Below are positions 57,366 to 64,000 of a stretch of 64,000 bases of DNA, in pieces. Every line of letters begins with the position of its first letter. Position 1 is the stretch's first letter. Under the pieces are notes generated by a model that made no database searches, was not told the DNA's origin, and saw only the letters and a list, made by a program, of their open reading frames with translations. Source of the stretch: Mycolicibacterium peregrinum (GTDB taxonomy: Bacteria > Actinomycetota > Actinomycetes > Mycobacteriales > Mycobacteriaceae); NCBI RefSeq assembly GCF_001665785.1, contig NZ_LZSO01000034.1, positions 1-64,000 of the forward strand, written 5' to 3'. A program made the position numbers and the translations under genes.

Positions 57366-58127
57366 ATGCATTTCACCTCTGAGACGTCGTCGAACGGCGT
57401 CATCGAACGCACCTTCACCTTGGGTGACATCACCGGTGTGTTCTGGTCACCGGAAACCGATTCCGACGGCGCTCCTGTACTCCTGGCCGGTCACCCCGCC
57501 GGCCTGGACAAGACGGCCCCGGGGCACGTCGCCCGCGCCTACTCTTCGGTGCTCACGGATGGTTTTCACGTCGTCACGATCGACGCGCCCGGACATGGCG
57601 AACGGCCACGCAGCGCAGCAGATGTTCGTCTGGTCAACGCCTTCCAGAAAGCGCGGGCAGACGGCAGTCCGGCGTTCGGTCGGCACCTCGCAGACTACTG
57701 CCGCTCGGTGGCCGAGCGCGCCGTCCCGGAATGGCGGGCCACCATCGACGCCGTCCAGGCCCTGCCGCAGATCGACCCACGAGCGCCGATCGGCTACTCC
57801 GGCATGACGCTGGCGAGCGCGGTCGGGATCCCGCTGGTCGCGGTCGAGCCAAGGATCACCGCCGCGCTCTTCGGCGCGGTAGTCGAACATCCTGAGCTAC
57901 TGGTGGCGGCGAAGCAGGTGACTATCCCTGTCGAGTACCTCCTCCCGTGGGACGACAGGGAGATACCACGCGGATTCGGCCTCGAGTTGTTCGATACCTT
58001 CGCCTCGGAAGACAAAGTGCTGCATGCCTTCCCAGGGCGGCATCACCCGGTTCCCGCCGATGGCCGGATCGACACCCGGTTCTTTCCCCGGCATCTGGGG
58101 CGCTCGTCCAGCACCGTGCCGGGCTGA
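57366..58127 (+). CDS. Alpha/beta hydrolase fold protein
   Basis: A 253-residue protein of the alpha/beta hydrolase superfamily. It shows PVLLAGHPAGLDK (oxyanion region), VVTIDAPGHGER, the nucleophile elbow IGYSGMTLASA, an acid position in LPWDDREIPRGF and a His in FPGRHHPVP. The elbow has Met in place of the usual last Gly. It has no signal peptide. The ATG at 57366 is preceded by a 19-codon small frame. The substrate is unknown. Confidence 0.8.
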   Translation: MHFTSETSSNGVIERTFTLGDITGVFWSPETDSDGAPVLLAGHPAGLDKTAPGHVARAYSSVLTDGFHVVTIDAPGHGERPRSAADVRLVNAFQKARADGSPAFGRHLADYCRSVAERAVPEWRATIDAVQALPQIDPRAPIGYSGMTLASAVGIPLVAVEPRITAALFGAVVEHPELLVAAKQVTIPVEYLLPWDDREIPRGFGLELFDTFASEDKVLHAFPGRHHPVPADGRIDTRFFPRHLGRSSSTVPG

Positions 58128-58189
58128 CGGGCCGGGCAGAGTATATGTTCACGTCGCATGAAACACAGTCGGTGAGTGGAAGATTGGAT

Positions 58190-58693
58190 ATGTGGAGTAC
58201 CCGAGTTGAGCAGCCGGAGGATGTCGAGAGCATCCACGCCGTGAATGCGGCAGATTTTCCCACCGAGCTGGAGGCGAACCTCGTCGACGCGCTCCGAGAA
58301 GACCCGACCGCCTGGATCGACGGATTGTCCGTCGTCAGCTGCGACGTGAACGGCGACGTTGTGGGATTTGCGTTGCTCACGCGATGCACGGTCGACAGTC
58401 GTCCCGCACTCGCACTCGGGCCCTGCGCGGTCCTACCCGATCTCCAGCGAGGCGGCGCTGGGTCGGCAGCGATTCGCGCAAGGCTGGAGCGTGCGCGTCA
58501 ACTGGGGGAGAACCTGGTTGTCGTGTTGGGTCACGCTGATTACTACCCGCGGTTCGGGTTCCGCCCGGCATCGCGGTTTGGCATCACTGCGCCGTTCGAA
58601 GCACCGGACGACAACTTCCTGGCCCTGACTCTCAATCCTGATGCTGCGGTGCCCCGCGGTGAGGTTGTGTATGCGAGAGCTTTCGGCGTCTGA
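58190..58693 (+). CDS. GNAT family N-acetyltransferase
   Basis: A 167-residue acetyltransferase with the acetyl-CoA-binding region ALGPCAVLPDLQRGGAGSAAIRARLERARQLGENLVVVLGHADYYPRFGF, which is the classic YjcF/YhbS-type Q/RxxGxG loop and HxxYYPRFGF ending. The substrate is unknown. ATG 58190 is preferred; GTG 58172 and ATG 58145 are in frame upstream. It follows the hydrolase gene by about 60 bases and may be co-transcribed. Confidence 0.85.
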   Translation: MWSTRVEQPEDVESIHAVNAADFPTELEANLVDALREDPTAWIDGLSVVSCDVNGDVVGFALLTRCTVDSRPALALGPCAVLPDLQRGGAGSAAIRARLERARQLGENLVVVLGHADYYPRFGFRPASRFGITAPFEAPDDNFLALTLNPDAAVPRGEVVYARAFGV

Positions 58694-58710
58694 CGCCTGA
58701 CGTGCAACGG

Positions 58711-59574
58711 TTACTTGGCCGTTAGTCGAATCAGCTGCGATTCGGCCTGCGCCACAGCTGCTTCGGCGGTTCGTAACCGGTTCTGTAGTTCATCGGTGGA
58801 TTGTTGCGCGAGGTCGAGTTGCGCTTCCGCTGCCTCGAGGTCGCGCTGTGCGGCCGCGAGGGTCTCGAGGACTTTCTCGTAGCGTCGCCGTGCGGTCGCG
58901 ACCTTGCGCCGCTGCTCCTTCAACGTTGCGAGCGCGTGTTCGTGTGCAGTGCGGGCCTCGCCCAGTTCGGACGTGGTGGCGTCACGACGACGCCGGGCCG
59001 CATCGACCGCAGCAGGGTCCTCGCGGGACCGCTCCTCGGGCGGCGGGGTGGTTCTCGGCGCGGATCCTGTGTCGGGCCGGGGCCGCGTGATCACAACGGA
59101 CGATGCGCCGAAGTCGCCGAATCCTGACCACTCTTCCGCTCTGGACAGCCTGCCCAGACGCGCAGCGACTTCGGGATCGGCGATCGCGGCCTGGAGCGTG
59201 CCGGTGACGTCGTCACGCAATGCTGCTGTCGGATCGGACAGTTCGGCGGCCGCGAATCCAGCGCGGGTCAGGTCCTGTACCAGGGTCCGCTGCGCCGCGG
59301 ACAGCTCGCGGATGCGTTGTCCATCCATCGCCGTGTGCGCGGCGCGCAGCGCTTCGTGCAGGTCGGTCAATTTCGGGCGGACTGTCGCGTCGGTCAGTGC
59401 GAGCAGGTTCACCACCCATGCAGCCGCCGTCGGCCGTCGGGCTGAGGCGATGACCTTGGCCGCCACCACATCTCCACGCTTCTTTGCCGCTGCCGCGAGC
59501 TCATTGCGCCGGGCGGTGAACTCTTCGGGCCGCATGCCGTAGAGCGAGTCGAGATCGTCATCGACAGTCAACAC
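58711..59574 (-). CDS. Coiled-coil protein of unknown function
   Basis: A 287-residue soluble protein. The first half is helical with SLYGMRPEEFTARRNELAAAAKKRGDVVAAKVIASARRPTAAAWVVNLLAL, and the C-terminal 110 residues form a long coiled coil (KEQRRKVATARRRYEKVLETLAAAQRDLEAAEAQLDLAQQSTDELQNRLRTAEAAVAQAESQL). It has no catalytic motif. GTG 59574 or TTG 59571 behind GGGAGG is the likely start. The similar open frame to 59676 adds a poorly related stretch. Confidence 0.72.
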   Translation of the reverse strand: MLTVDDDLDSLYGMRPEEFTARRNELAAAAKKRGDVVAAKVIASARRPTAAAWVVNLLALTDATVRPKLTDLHEALRAAHTAMDGQRIRELSAAQRTLVQDLTRAGFAAAELSDPTAALRDDVTGTLQAAIADPEVAARLGRLSRAEEWSGFGDFGASSVVITRPRPDTGSAPRTTPPPEERSREDPAAVDAARRRRDATTSELGEARTAHEHALATLKEQRRKVATARRRYEKVLETLAAAQRDLEAAEAQLDLAQQSTDELQNRLRTAEAAVAQAESQLIRLTAK

Positions 59575-59608
59575 ATCCTCCCGCCGACGCAAGTCCGTTG
59601 TCCGGCAG

Positions 59609-60259
59609 TCACACTCGTCCCCCGAATACGCGGAGTTCCTGCACCTTTGCGCCGGGCCCGGCCATCGTGATCTCACCGGCCGCCCGTCGACCCGACAGCC
59701 ACCGGACCAGATCCGGGGCAGAGCCGGCGAGGATCACTTCCGGTCCCGATGCCGGCCCGACGGACCACCGCCGGCTGCCGTCGCTCGTGCTGACCGTCAC
59801 CCGAACTCCCACCGGCAGCTTCTTGACCTGATACCGCAGGACCAGCGGAATGGCCTCCGCAAGCGTTGCCGGCGCGGCGTGGGCCTTGTTGTGGAAGCCG
59901 ACGAGATCCTCGTGATGCGTCCAGTATTCGAACAGCGCCAGCGGTACTACCGCCGGTTGCAGCAACAACCGCGGCATGGGTCGACGCAACCGATCGATCA
60001 CTGCCGCGAAGCCGTGTCGCTGTTCCCGGCGAAGCGCGGTGTCGACCATCTTGGGTGTACCGGACACCGAAACACCACGCGTCACCAGGGATCGAGCAAT
60101 GAAGGTCGTCACACCTCCGTAGCGTTCTTCACCAGCCAGATGGGCCGCGAGGTGCAGCGCGGTCCACCCGCCACACGCGGTAGGGGCTGACGGTCCCAAC
60201 TCGATCAACGACTCCGTCAGTGCTGCGCGTTCGGCCTTGACGTCTTCGGCAATCGTCAT
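59609..60259 (-). CDS. TIGR03085 family mycothiol-type maleylpyruvate isomerase protein
   Basis: A 216-residue DinB-like protein of the TIGR03085 group. It begins MTIAEDVKAERAALTESLIELGPSAPTACGGWTALHLAAHLAGEERYGG with the His of the metal site, continues LFEYWTHHEDLVGFHN with the second His pair, and ends GEITMAGPGAKVQELRVFG. Such proteins are believed to use mycothiol as a cofactor. ATG 60259 begins the family N-terminus (an in-frame ATG 60265 precedes it). The substrate is unknown. Confidence 0.87.
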   Translation of the reverse strand: MTIAEDVKAERAALTESLIELGPSAPTACGGWTALHLAAHLAGEERYGGVTTFIARSLVTRGVSVSGTPKMVDTALRREQRHGFAAVIDRLRRPMPRLLLQPAVVPLALFEYWTHHEDLVGFHNKAHAAPATLAEAIPLVLRYQVKKLPVGVRVTVSTSDGSRRWSVGPASGPEVILAGSAPDLVRWLSGRRAAGEITMAGPGAKVQELRVFGGRV

Positions 60260-60324
60260 GACCAAAAGTGTTACCGCAGGGCGACGTCGGCCGTCACCTT
60301 TCCGGCGATTGCCCGGTTGGGCGG

Positions 60325-60780
60325 TCAGCCCTTCCAGACCACCTTGTCGGTGCCACCGGCGTCGCGATAGACGACGCTGTCGGGCGCGGTGCCACCTCGT
60401 ACGTCAAAATAGACCCGACCAGTGGTGTGAGACCCCGGTGCGATCGGTTGGTTGGCAAGACCGTCCGTCTGATTGCCCTTCATGTCCGCGTAGGTAGAGC
60501 TGTTGACAGCCCGAGCGTTGAAATCGGAAATGTTCGGGGTCGGGGAGCCGCTCACGGCCTCGGCCGTTACATCGGCATACCAGATCCCGTCGTTGTGACC
60601 GCTGGGCTGCAAGTTGCTCACGGTGTAGTCGATGGCGCCACCTGGACTGGGTACTTCTGCGGTTTGGCCGAACTGGAGCGTTTCCGGATCCGCGTATGCC
60701 GGAGTCGCTGCCACCATTCCGGCTGCGGCCATCCCGGCCGCAGCTGCCATCGTTTTCATTGCGATCTGCGAGAATGCCAC
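60325..60780 (-). CDS. MPT63-like secreted protein
   Basis: A 151-residue exported protein. GTG 60780 follows GGAGGGAG. A signal peptide ends AYA-DP. The mature part has the MPT63 pattern GQTAEVPSPGGAIDYTVSNLQPSG, WYADVTAEAVSGSPTPNISDFNARAVNSSTY, IAPGSHTTGRVYFDVRGGTAPDSVVYRDAGG and a tail VVWKG. MPT63 of M. tuberculosis is a beta-sandwich immunogenic secreted protein of unknown function, so that is the likely family. Confidence 0.82.
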   Translation of the reverse strand: MAFSQIAMKTMAAAAGMAAAGMVAATPAYADPETLQFGQTAEVPSPGGAIDYTVSNLQPSGHNDGIWYADVTAEAVSGSPTPNISDFNARAVNSSTYADMKGNQTDGLANQPIAPGSHTTGRVYFDVRGGTAPDSVVYRDAGGTDKVVWKG

Positions 60781-60915
60781 GTTGGGCTCCCTCCGCCGTA
60801 TTCCTGTTGTCTGCAGGAGTAATTACCTTCTACTTCACCCGAGGGGTATCCAAACTCAGGTCCCTCAAACGTGCGACCTGCTGCCTGTGGCTCGTGTCCG
60901 TGCGAAGGTACTGGG

Positions 60916-61317
60916 ATGACAGCGTTTGTCATCGATGCCCCGGTGGCCGTCAAGCTCGCCGCCGACGGAGCGACGATTCCTCCGGAGCACAGCCTGGTGG
61001 CGCCCACGTTGTTGCGTTCGCAGGCACTCGCCCTGGTGTACGAGTCGGTGCGACGCGGCGAGATCGACGAACCGGGCGCCCGCAAGATCCTCGACGGGAT
61101 CCGCGGGCTGCGGATCCGACTCCTTGGCGATCGGGTGCTACAGGACCGCGCTTGGCGAATAGCCGCCCAGTTGGACTGGCCGGACACCTACCAGGCCGAG
61201 TACATTGCACTGACCCAGCTGCAGGCGGATGCGCTGGCCACCGCGGACCGGAAACTCGCCGATGCGGCGCGTGCGTTCGTCGAAACCGTTTCTCCAGCAG
61301 AGATTTTGCGGCCGTAG
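60916..61317 (+). CDS. PIN domain (VapC-like) toxin without an adjacent antitoxin
   Basis: A 133-residue PIN-domain ribonuclease of VapC type. Acidic active-site residues are visible: Asp7 in FVIDAPVAVKL, Glu43 in ALVYESV, Asp90 in WPDTYQAEYIALTQLQADALATADRKLADAA, and Asp111. In this region no VapB-like frame lies upstream (60781-60915) or downstream. It may be an orphan or pair with a distant antitoxin. ATG 60916 is the start; its ribosome binding site is weak. Confidence 0.85.
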   Translation: MTAFVIDAPVAVKLAADGATIPPEHSLVAPTLLRSQALALVYESVRRGEIDEPGARKILDGIRGLRIRLLGDRVLQDRAWRIAAQLDWPDTYQAEYIALTQLQADALATADRKLADAARAFVETVSPAEILRP

Positions 61318-61345
61318 GGTGTGGGTCCGATGGCCGCGAGGGGTC

Positions 61346-61807
61346 TCACCGGCGGTCGAAGCGTTCCCCGAAGTGTTTCGACGGAAGCACTCCGAAGACG
61401 ATCTGGATCACGAATCCGATGTAGGGCAACACGGTCAGCAGGGACAGCCAACCTGACAGGTCGGCATCGTGGAGTCGGCGGACCAACAGTGCCCAGCCGG
61501 GGACCGCGCACGCGAGCGTGAGTACCAGCAGGATCACCAGGAACGTGAGTCCAAGCGTGCTGTCCTCTTCGGCCGCACCGGCCAACATTCCGCAGACAAC
61601 CGCGACGATTCCGAGGGTGAGCATGACCCACCAGTACTCACTGCGAGAGGCGCGACCGGAGAAGCGGGCATAACTGCGAAAGAACCGCGACAGTGCCTGG
61701 CCGAATGTCGCTCCGTACAACGGCAGCGCGAGATCGTCTGGGTCGGTAGCACCGACCGGTTCGGGCTCGGGATATGTATCGAAGGGGGTTCCTTCACTGT
61801 GGATCAT
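61346..61807 (-). CDS. DUF805 membrane protein
   Basis: A 153-residue membrane protein of the DUF805 family with the signature YARFSGRASRSEYWWVML and four hydrophobic segments (about residues 55-75, 80-100, 105-125 and 128-145). The N-terminal 35 residues are acidic and Pro-rich. Its function is unknown. ATG 61807 is the start. It is convergent with the PIN toxin gene. Confidence 0.87.
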   Translation of the reverse strand: MIHSEGTPFDTYPEPEPVGATDPDDLALPLYGATFGQALSRFFRSYARFSGRASRSEYWWVMLTLGIVAVVCGMLAGAAEEDSTLGLTFLVILLVLTLACAVPGWALLVRRLHDADLSGWLSLLTVLPYIGFVIQIVFGVLPSKHFGERFDRR

Positions 61808-61848
61808 CGGTGCCTCTGCTCGATTGATTGGTGCAGCCGGAGTCGCGT

Positions 61849-63198
61849 CTACTTCAGGACGATAACCACGGCGTAGCCGTCATGGTCACCGGTTGTCGTG
61901 GTGGCGGTGTTGTACGAGTTGTCCAACGCGACCATGCCGCCATAGGTCGCCCGGCCGCTGGCGAGCAGCCGAAGGGCGAGCGCATTTCGGGCAAGGTTCG
62001 ACGAGACGTACGCGTGCCTGGGTAACAGGTCGTAGATGACGAACTGTTCGGTGCTGAACGAGCCACTCCAGACATACCCCGCGCTGGTCTCCACCGGGTC
62101 GGGCCCGAAGATTCGGCCGTGGTTGTTGGGGAACAGGAAGAAGTTGTCCGAGTAGCCCAGCAAGGGGCCAGTGGGCTGCTGCCCGTAGGTCACGTCGTCG
62201 ATCGTGCCTTGGAACCCGGTGCTGTGAATGGGCTGAGCAGGGTAGCCGGACCAGAACATCACCGTGTTGAGTTTGCACGCGGCCTCAGCCGCGGATGTCG
62301 ACGTCGGGTCGACGATGATGACGTTGACCGGTTCCAGTACCGTCCGGCCCTGGTACGGCAGCCCACCGTAATTCGATATCTGCCCGTTGGACTGCAGCAT
62401 CCATTTGCCGATATCGCCGTAGGCCGTGGGGACCTGATCAACGGGAGTCGGTACCCCAGGCGCAATCGCCGGAACGGCGTTGACGCCGATCGGCGTGGTA
62501 CTGGCCGCCGGCCCGAAGTGGTTGGCGCCCAGGGCGAAGCGTTCGACTTCCCGATGGACCAACTGCAGCACCGCCTGCACCATCGGCATCGGAACGGTCG
62601 GCGCACCACCGGTATTCGCCGCCGAAGGCAAGTCGACGGACAGGACGGTGGCGGGAGAGCCGGAGGGAACCGGGCCGGCGGTGGGTGCGGTAGCCAGGCG
62701 TGAGCGGATTCGAGTGGCGTGGGGGCGCACGCTCGTGGACGGGGTCGAGACCCCGGTCGGCCTGGCAGGTGCGCCGGAGCTCAGGGGAGCCGGAGTCTTC
62801 CGCGAAATACGCACCGACAATCCCGGTATCGGCGCCGGGCCGGCGCCGCCGGCCTGCTCATCGCCGATCGGAGCCCGGCGGCTGTTGGCCGCTGTGATCC
62901 TCGGCGTGGATGACAACCCGGGCTTGCGGGTCTTGGCGCCAGGCGATCCGACGGAGGGTGGTCTCTTCACCGTGCCGGCACCGGCCGGTGAATCCGAAGA
63001 ATGTGCGACGGAACCGGCGTTATTGCCCGGGGAACCTTCGGCATTGGCGATCCCGGCGCTGCCTGCCACCACTGCGCCGATGCCCAAGCCCAGCGCCAAC
63101 AAACCGACGCGCCCAACATGGATTGCTGCTCCCGGCCCGGTCGGTCCGGTGGAAGGCCGATCTTGGGCTGCGATATGCGAGGCACTGTGCCGACCCAT
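61849..63198 (-). CDS. Large secreted mycobacterial protein of unknown function
   Basis: A 449-residue protein. It begins MGRHSASHIAAQDRPSTGPTGPG and has a hydrophobic signal segment (about 29-52, GRVGLLALGLGIGAVVAGSAGIANA), a long Pro/Ala/Ser/Thr-rich linker (60-200), and a C-terminal domain (about 200-449) with repeated Tyr/Asn/Gly-rich blocks such as YGDIGKWMLQSNGQISNYGGLPYQG and HAYVSSNLARNALALRLLASGRATYGGMVALDNSYNTATTTTGDHDGYAVVIVL. The C-terminal domain is typical of PGRS-like, surface-exposed mycobacterial proteins. No enzymatic motif is certain. Confidence 0.75.
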   Translation of the reverse strand: MGRHSASHIAAQDRPSTGPTGPGAAIHVGRVGLLALGLGIGAVVAGSAGIANAEGSPGNNAGSVAHSSDSPAGAGTVKRPPSVGSPGAKTRKPGLSSTPRITAANSRRAPIGDEQAGGAGPAPIPGLSVRISRKTPAPLSSGAPARPTGVSTPSTSVRPHATRIRSRLATAPTAGPVPSGSPATVLSVDLPSAANTGGAPTVPMPMVQAVLQLVHREVERFALGANHFGPAASTTPIGVNAVPAIAPGVPTPVDQVPTAYGDIGKWMLQSNGQISNYGGLPYQGRTVLEPVNVIIVDPTSTSAAEAACKLNTVMFWSGYPAQPIHSTGFQGTIDDVTYGQQPTGPLLGYSDNFFLFPNNHGRIFGPDPVETSAGYVWSGSFSTEQFVIYDLLPRHAYVSSNLARNALALRLLASGRATYGGMVALDNSYNTATTTTGDHDGYAVVIVLK

Positions 63199-63422
63199 GG
63201 CTGTCCCGATCGTTTCCGGCGGATCACCACAACTGTCCGCGTGTTCCCAGCCATCGTCGGCTGACGATGTTTATACCTGCGGTTCGAGGCCGGGGTGAAC
63301 GTTTCGTTCAGCGAATCGGGGGAGACCGGAGATTTCGTGACGGTTTCAGTTGCGCAAAGGTACTGCAGCAGGGCCGCGGTGCGATGCGCCCATATGGCCG
63401 GCCTGGCTCTAGCTTTGCCACC

Positions 63423-63851
63423 ATGGCGGGATTGGGCATACACGTGAAGCGCTGGCGCACAGCGGTTCAGGTAGCGGTGTCGGCGTTACTGGTTGCCATT
63501 CCCGGGTTTGCCGTCGTTCCCGTAGCTCATGCGGCTGCGCCCGCGGCGAGGTTGTGGGTGTCATCGACATGGCAGACCGGCTTCATCGGCCACTTCACGA
63601 TCACCAATCCGAGCGCGGTGCCGCTCTCCGACTGGAAGCTCGAATTCGACCTGCCGATGGGTGAATCCGTCTCGCACACGTGGAGCAGCAACATCACGCG
63701 ATATGGCACGCACTACGTACTCACGCCCGCGAATTGGAATCGCATCATTGCACCTGGCGGTACCGCCACTGGCGGCCTCAGAGGCGTGTTGTCCGGGTCG
63801 TACACGCCACCCTCGAATTGCGTGCTCAACGGTCAATTTCTGTGCACCTAG
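63423..63851 (+). CDS. Secreted CBM2 (cellulose/chitin-binding) protein, Rv1987-like
   Basis: A 142-residue exported protein, the same length as Rv1987 of M. tuberculosis. A signal peptide (to about residue 37, HA-AP) is followed by a CBM2 module: RLWVSSTWQTGFIGHFTITNPSAVPLSDWKLEFDLPMGESVSHTWSSNITRYGTHYVLTPANWNRIIAPGGTATGGLRGVLSGSYTPPSNCVLNG. The aromatic residues Trp and the terminal cysteine fit family 2 binding modules. It carries no catalytic domain, so it likely binds a polysaccharide. ATG 63423 is the start; a longer frame exists upstream. Confidence 0.85.
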   Translation: MAGLGIHVKRWRTAVQVAVSALLVAIPGFAVVPVAHAAAPAARLWVSSTWQTGFIGHFTITNPSAVPLSDWKLEFDLPMGESVSHTWSSNITRYGTHYVLTPANWNRIIAPGGTATGGLRGVLSGSYTPPSNCVLNGQFLCT

Positions 63852-64000
63852 CGGCGGCTGCGCAACGCGTCAGGGCAAGCCTTGGCAAATGGAAAGCTGA
63901 CCATCGACCAGGCGTCCACTGATCGCCTCCGGGCCGACCTGTACTGGGGTTTTGCCAGAATTCGGATGTTCTAATACAGTTCTCCGCTAATTACTACACC
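63852..64000. other. Right edge, no gene recognised
   Basis: The final 149 bases after the CBM2 gene show no supported gene. The last 50 bases are comparatively AT-rich and may belong to the promoter of the next gene. Confidence 0.4.

Noticed and set aside
1..64000. tRNA or rRNA genes
   Set aside because: No cloverleaf or rRNA-like conserved sequence was recognised.
1..64000. CRISPR array, IS element or prophage
   Set aside because: There are no regularly spaced short repeats, transposase genes or phage structural genes.

Overview
The window is about 64 kb of GC-rich chromosomal DNA from a mycobacterium, most likely a rapid-growing, environmental Mycolicibacterium-type species. Evidence: mycothiol-type maleylpyruvate isomerases, an Rpf, a non-catalytic RipD-like NlpC/P60 protein, MPT63-like and Rv1987-like (CBM2) secreted proteins, a cutinase, PepD-like HtrA, LpqC-like esterase, CmtR-like regulator, F420-type LLM oxidoreductase and several FadD enzymes. 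Genes are dense on both strands. I saw no tRNA, rRNA, insertion sequence, prophage gene or CRISPR array.

Layout. 0-10 kb: small secreted proteins, an acyltransferase/SGNH pair, a GlxA-type regulator divergent from a cupin/HD pair, a MOSC protein and a MenC paralogue whose catalytic residues are nearly all replaced. 10-20 kb: Tpx, TenA, a RipD-like protein, an M48 protease, then a minus-strand operon of a URC1-like (GTP cyclohydrolase II family) gene, URC4/urg3, upp and a CPBP protease, which looks like the URC uracil catabolic route; then NYN and P450 genes. 20-33 kb: acyl-CoA ligase, DUF899 protein, an ArsR-led run (SRPBCC, fatty-acyl-AMP ligase, cyanase, frameshifted maleylpyruvate isomerase), alcohol dehydrogenase, LpqC-like esterase, DUF2278-LTD protein, ThrE exporter and a truncated SMP-30 remnant. 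33-42 kb: a YCII(DGPF)/ECF42 sigma pair, two NDH-2-like flavoproteins, an SRPBCC-epimerase fusion and a thioesterase. 42-50 kb: an FKBP lipoprotein, a cobalt nitrile hydratase/thiocyanate hydrolase-like operon, a zeta toxin module with a perfect operator palindrome, an LLM oxidoreductase, a triple-LysM/Ag85-fold fusion and an Rpf. 50-64 kb: PepD-like protease, tautomerase, CmtR/CDF metal module, hemerythrin, MBL hydrolase, cutinase, a 19-codon small ORF ahead of an alpha/beta hydrolase, GNAT, orphan PIN toxin, DUF805 and secreted proteins.

Themes: small nitrogen/sulfur C1 compounds (thiocyanate hydrolase-like enzyme, cyanase, an HD protein resembling cyanamide hydratases), cell-wall turnover and export, and lipid activation. 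The most distinctive observations are the URC-type operon, the dead MenC paralogue, the thiocyanate hydrolase-like operon, the LysM-esterase fusion, a 31-bp element shared by two promoters, and a 55-bp near-perfect palindrome.
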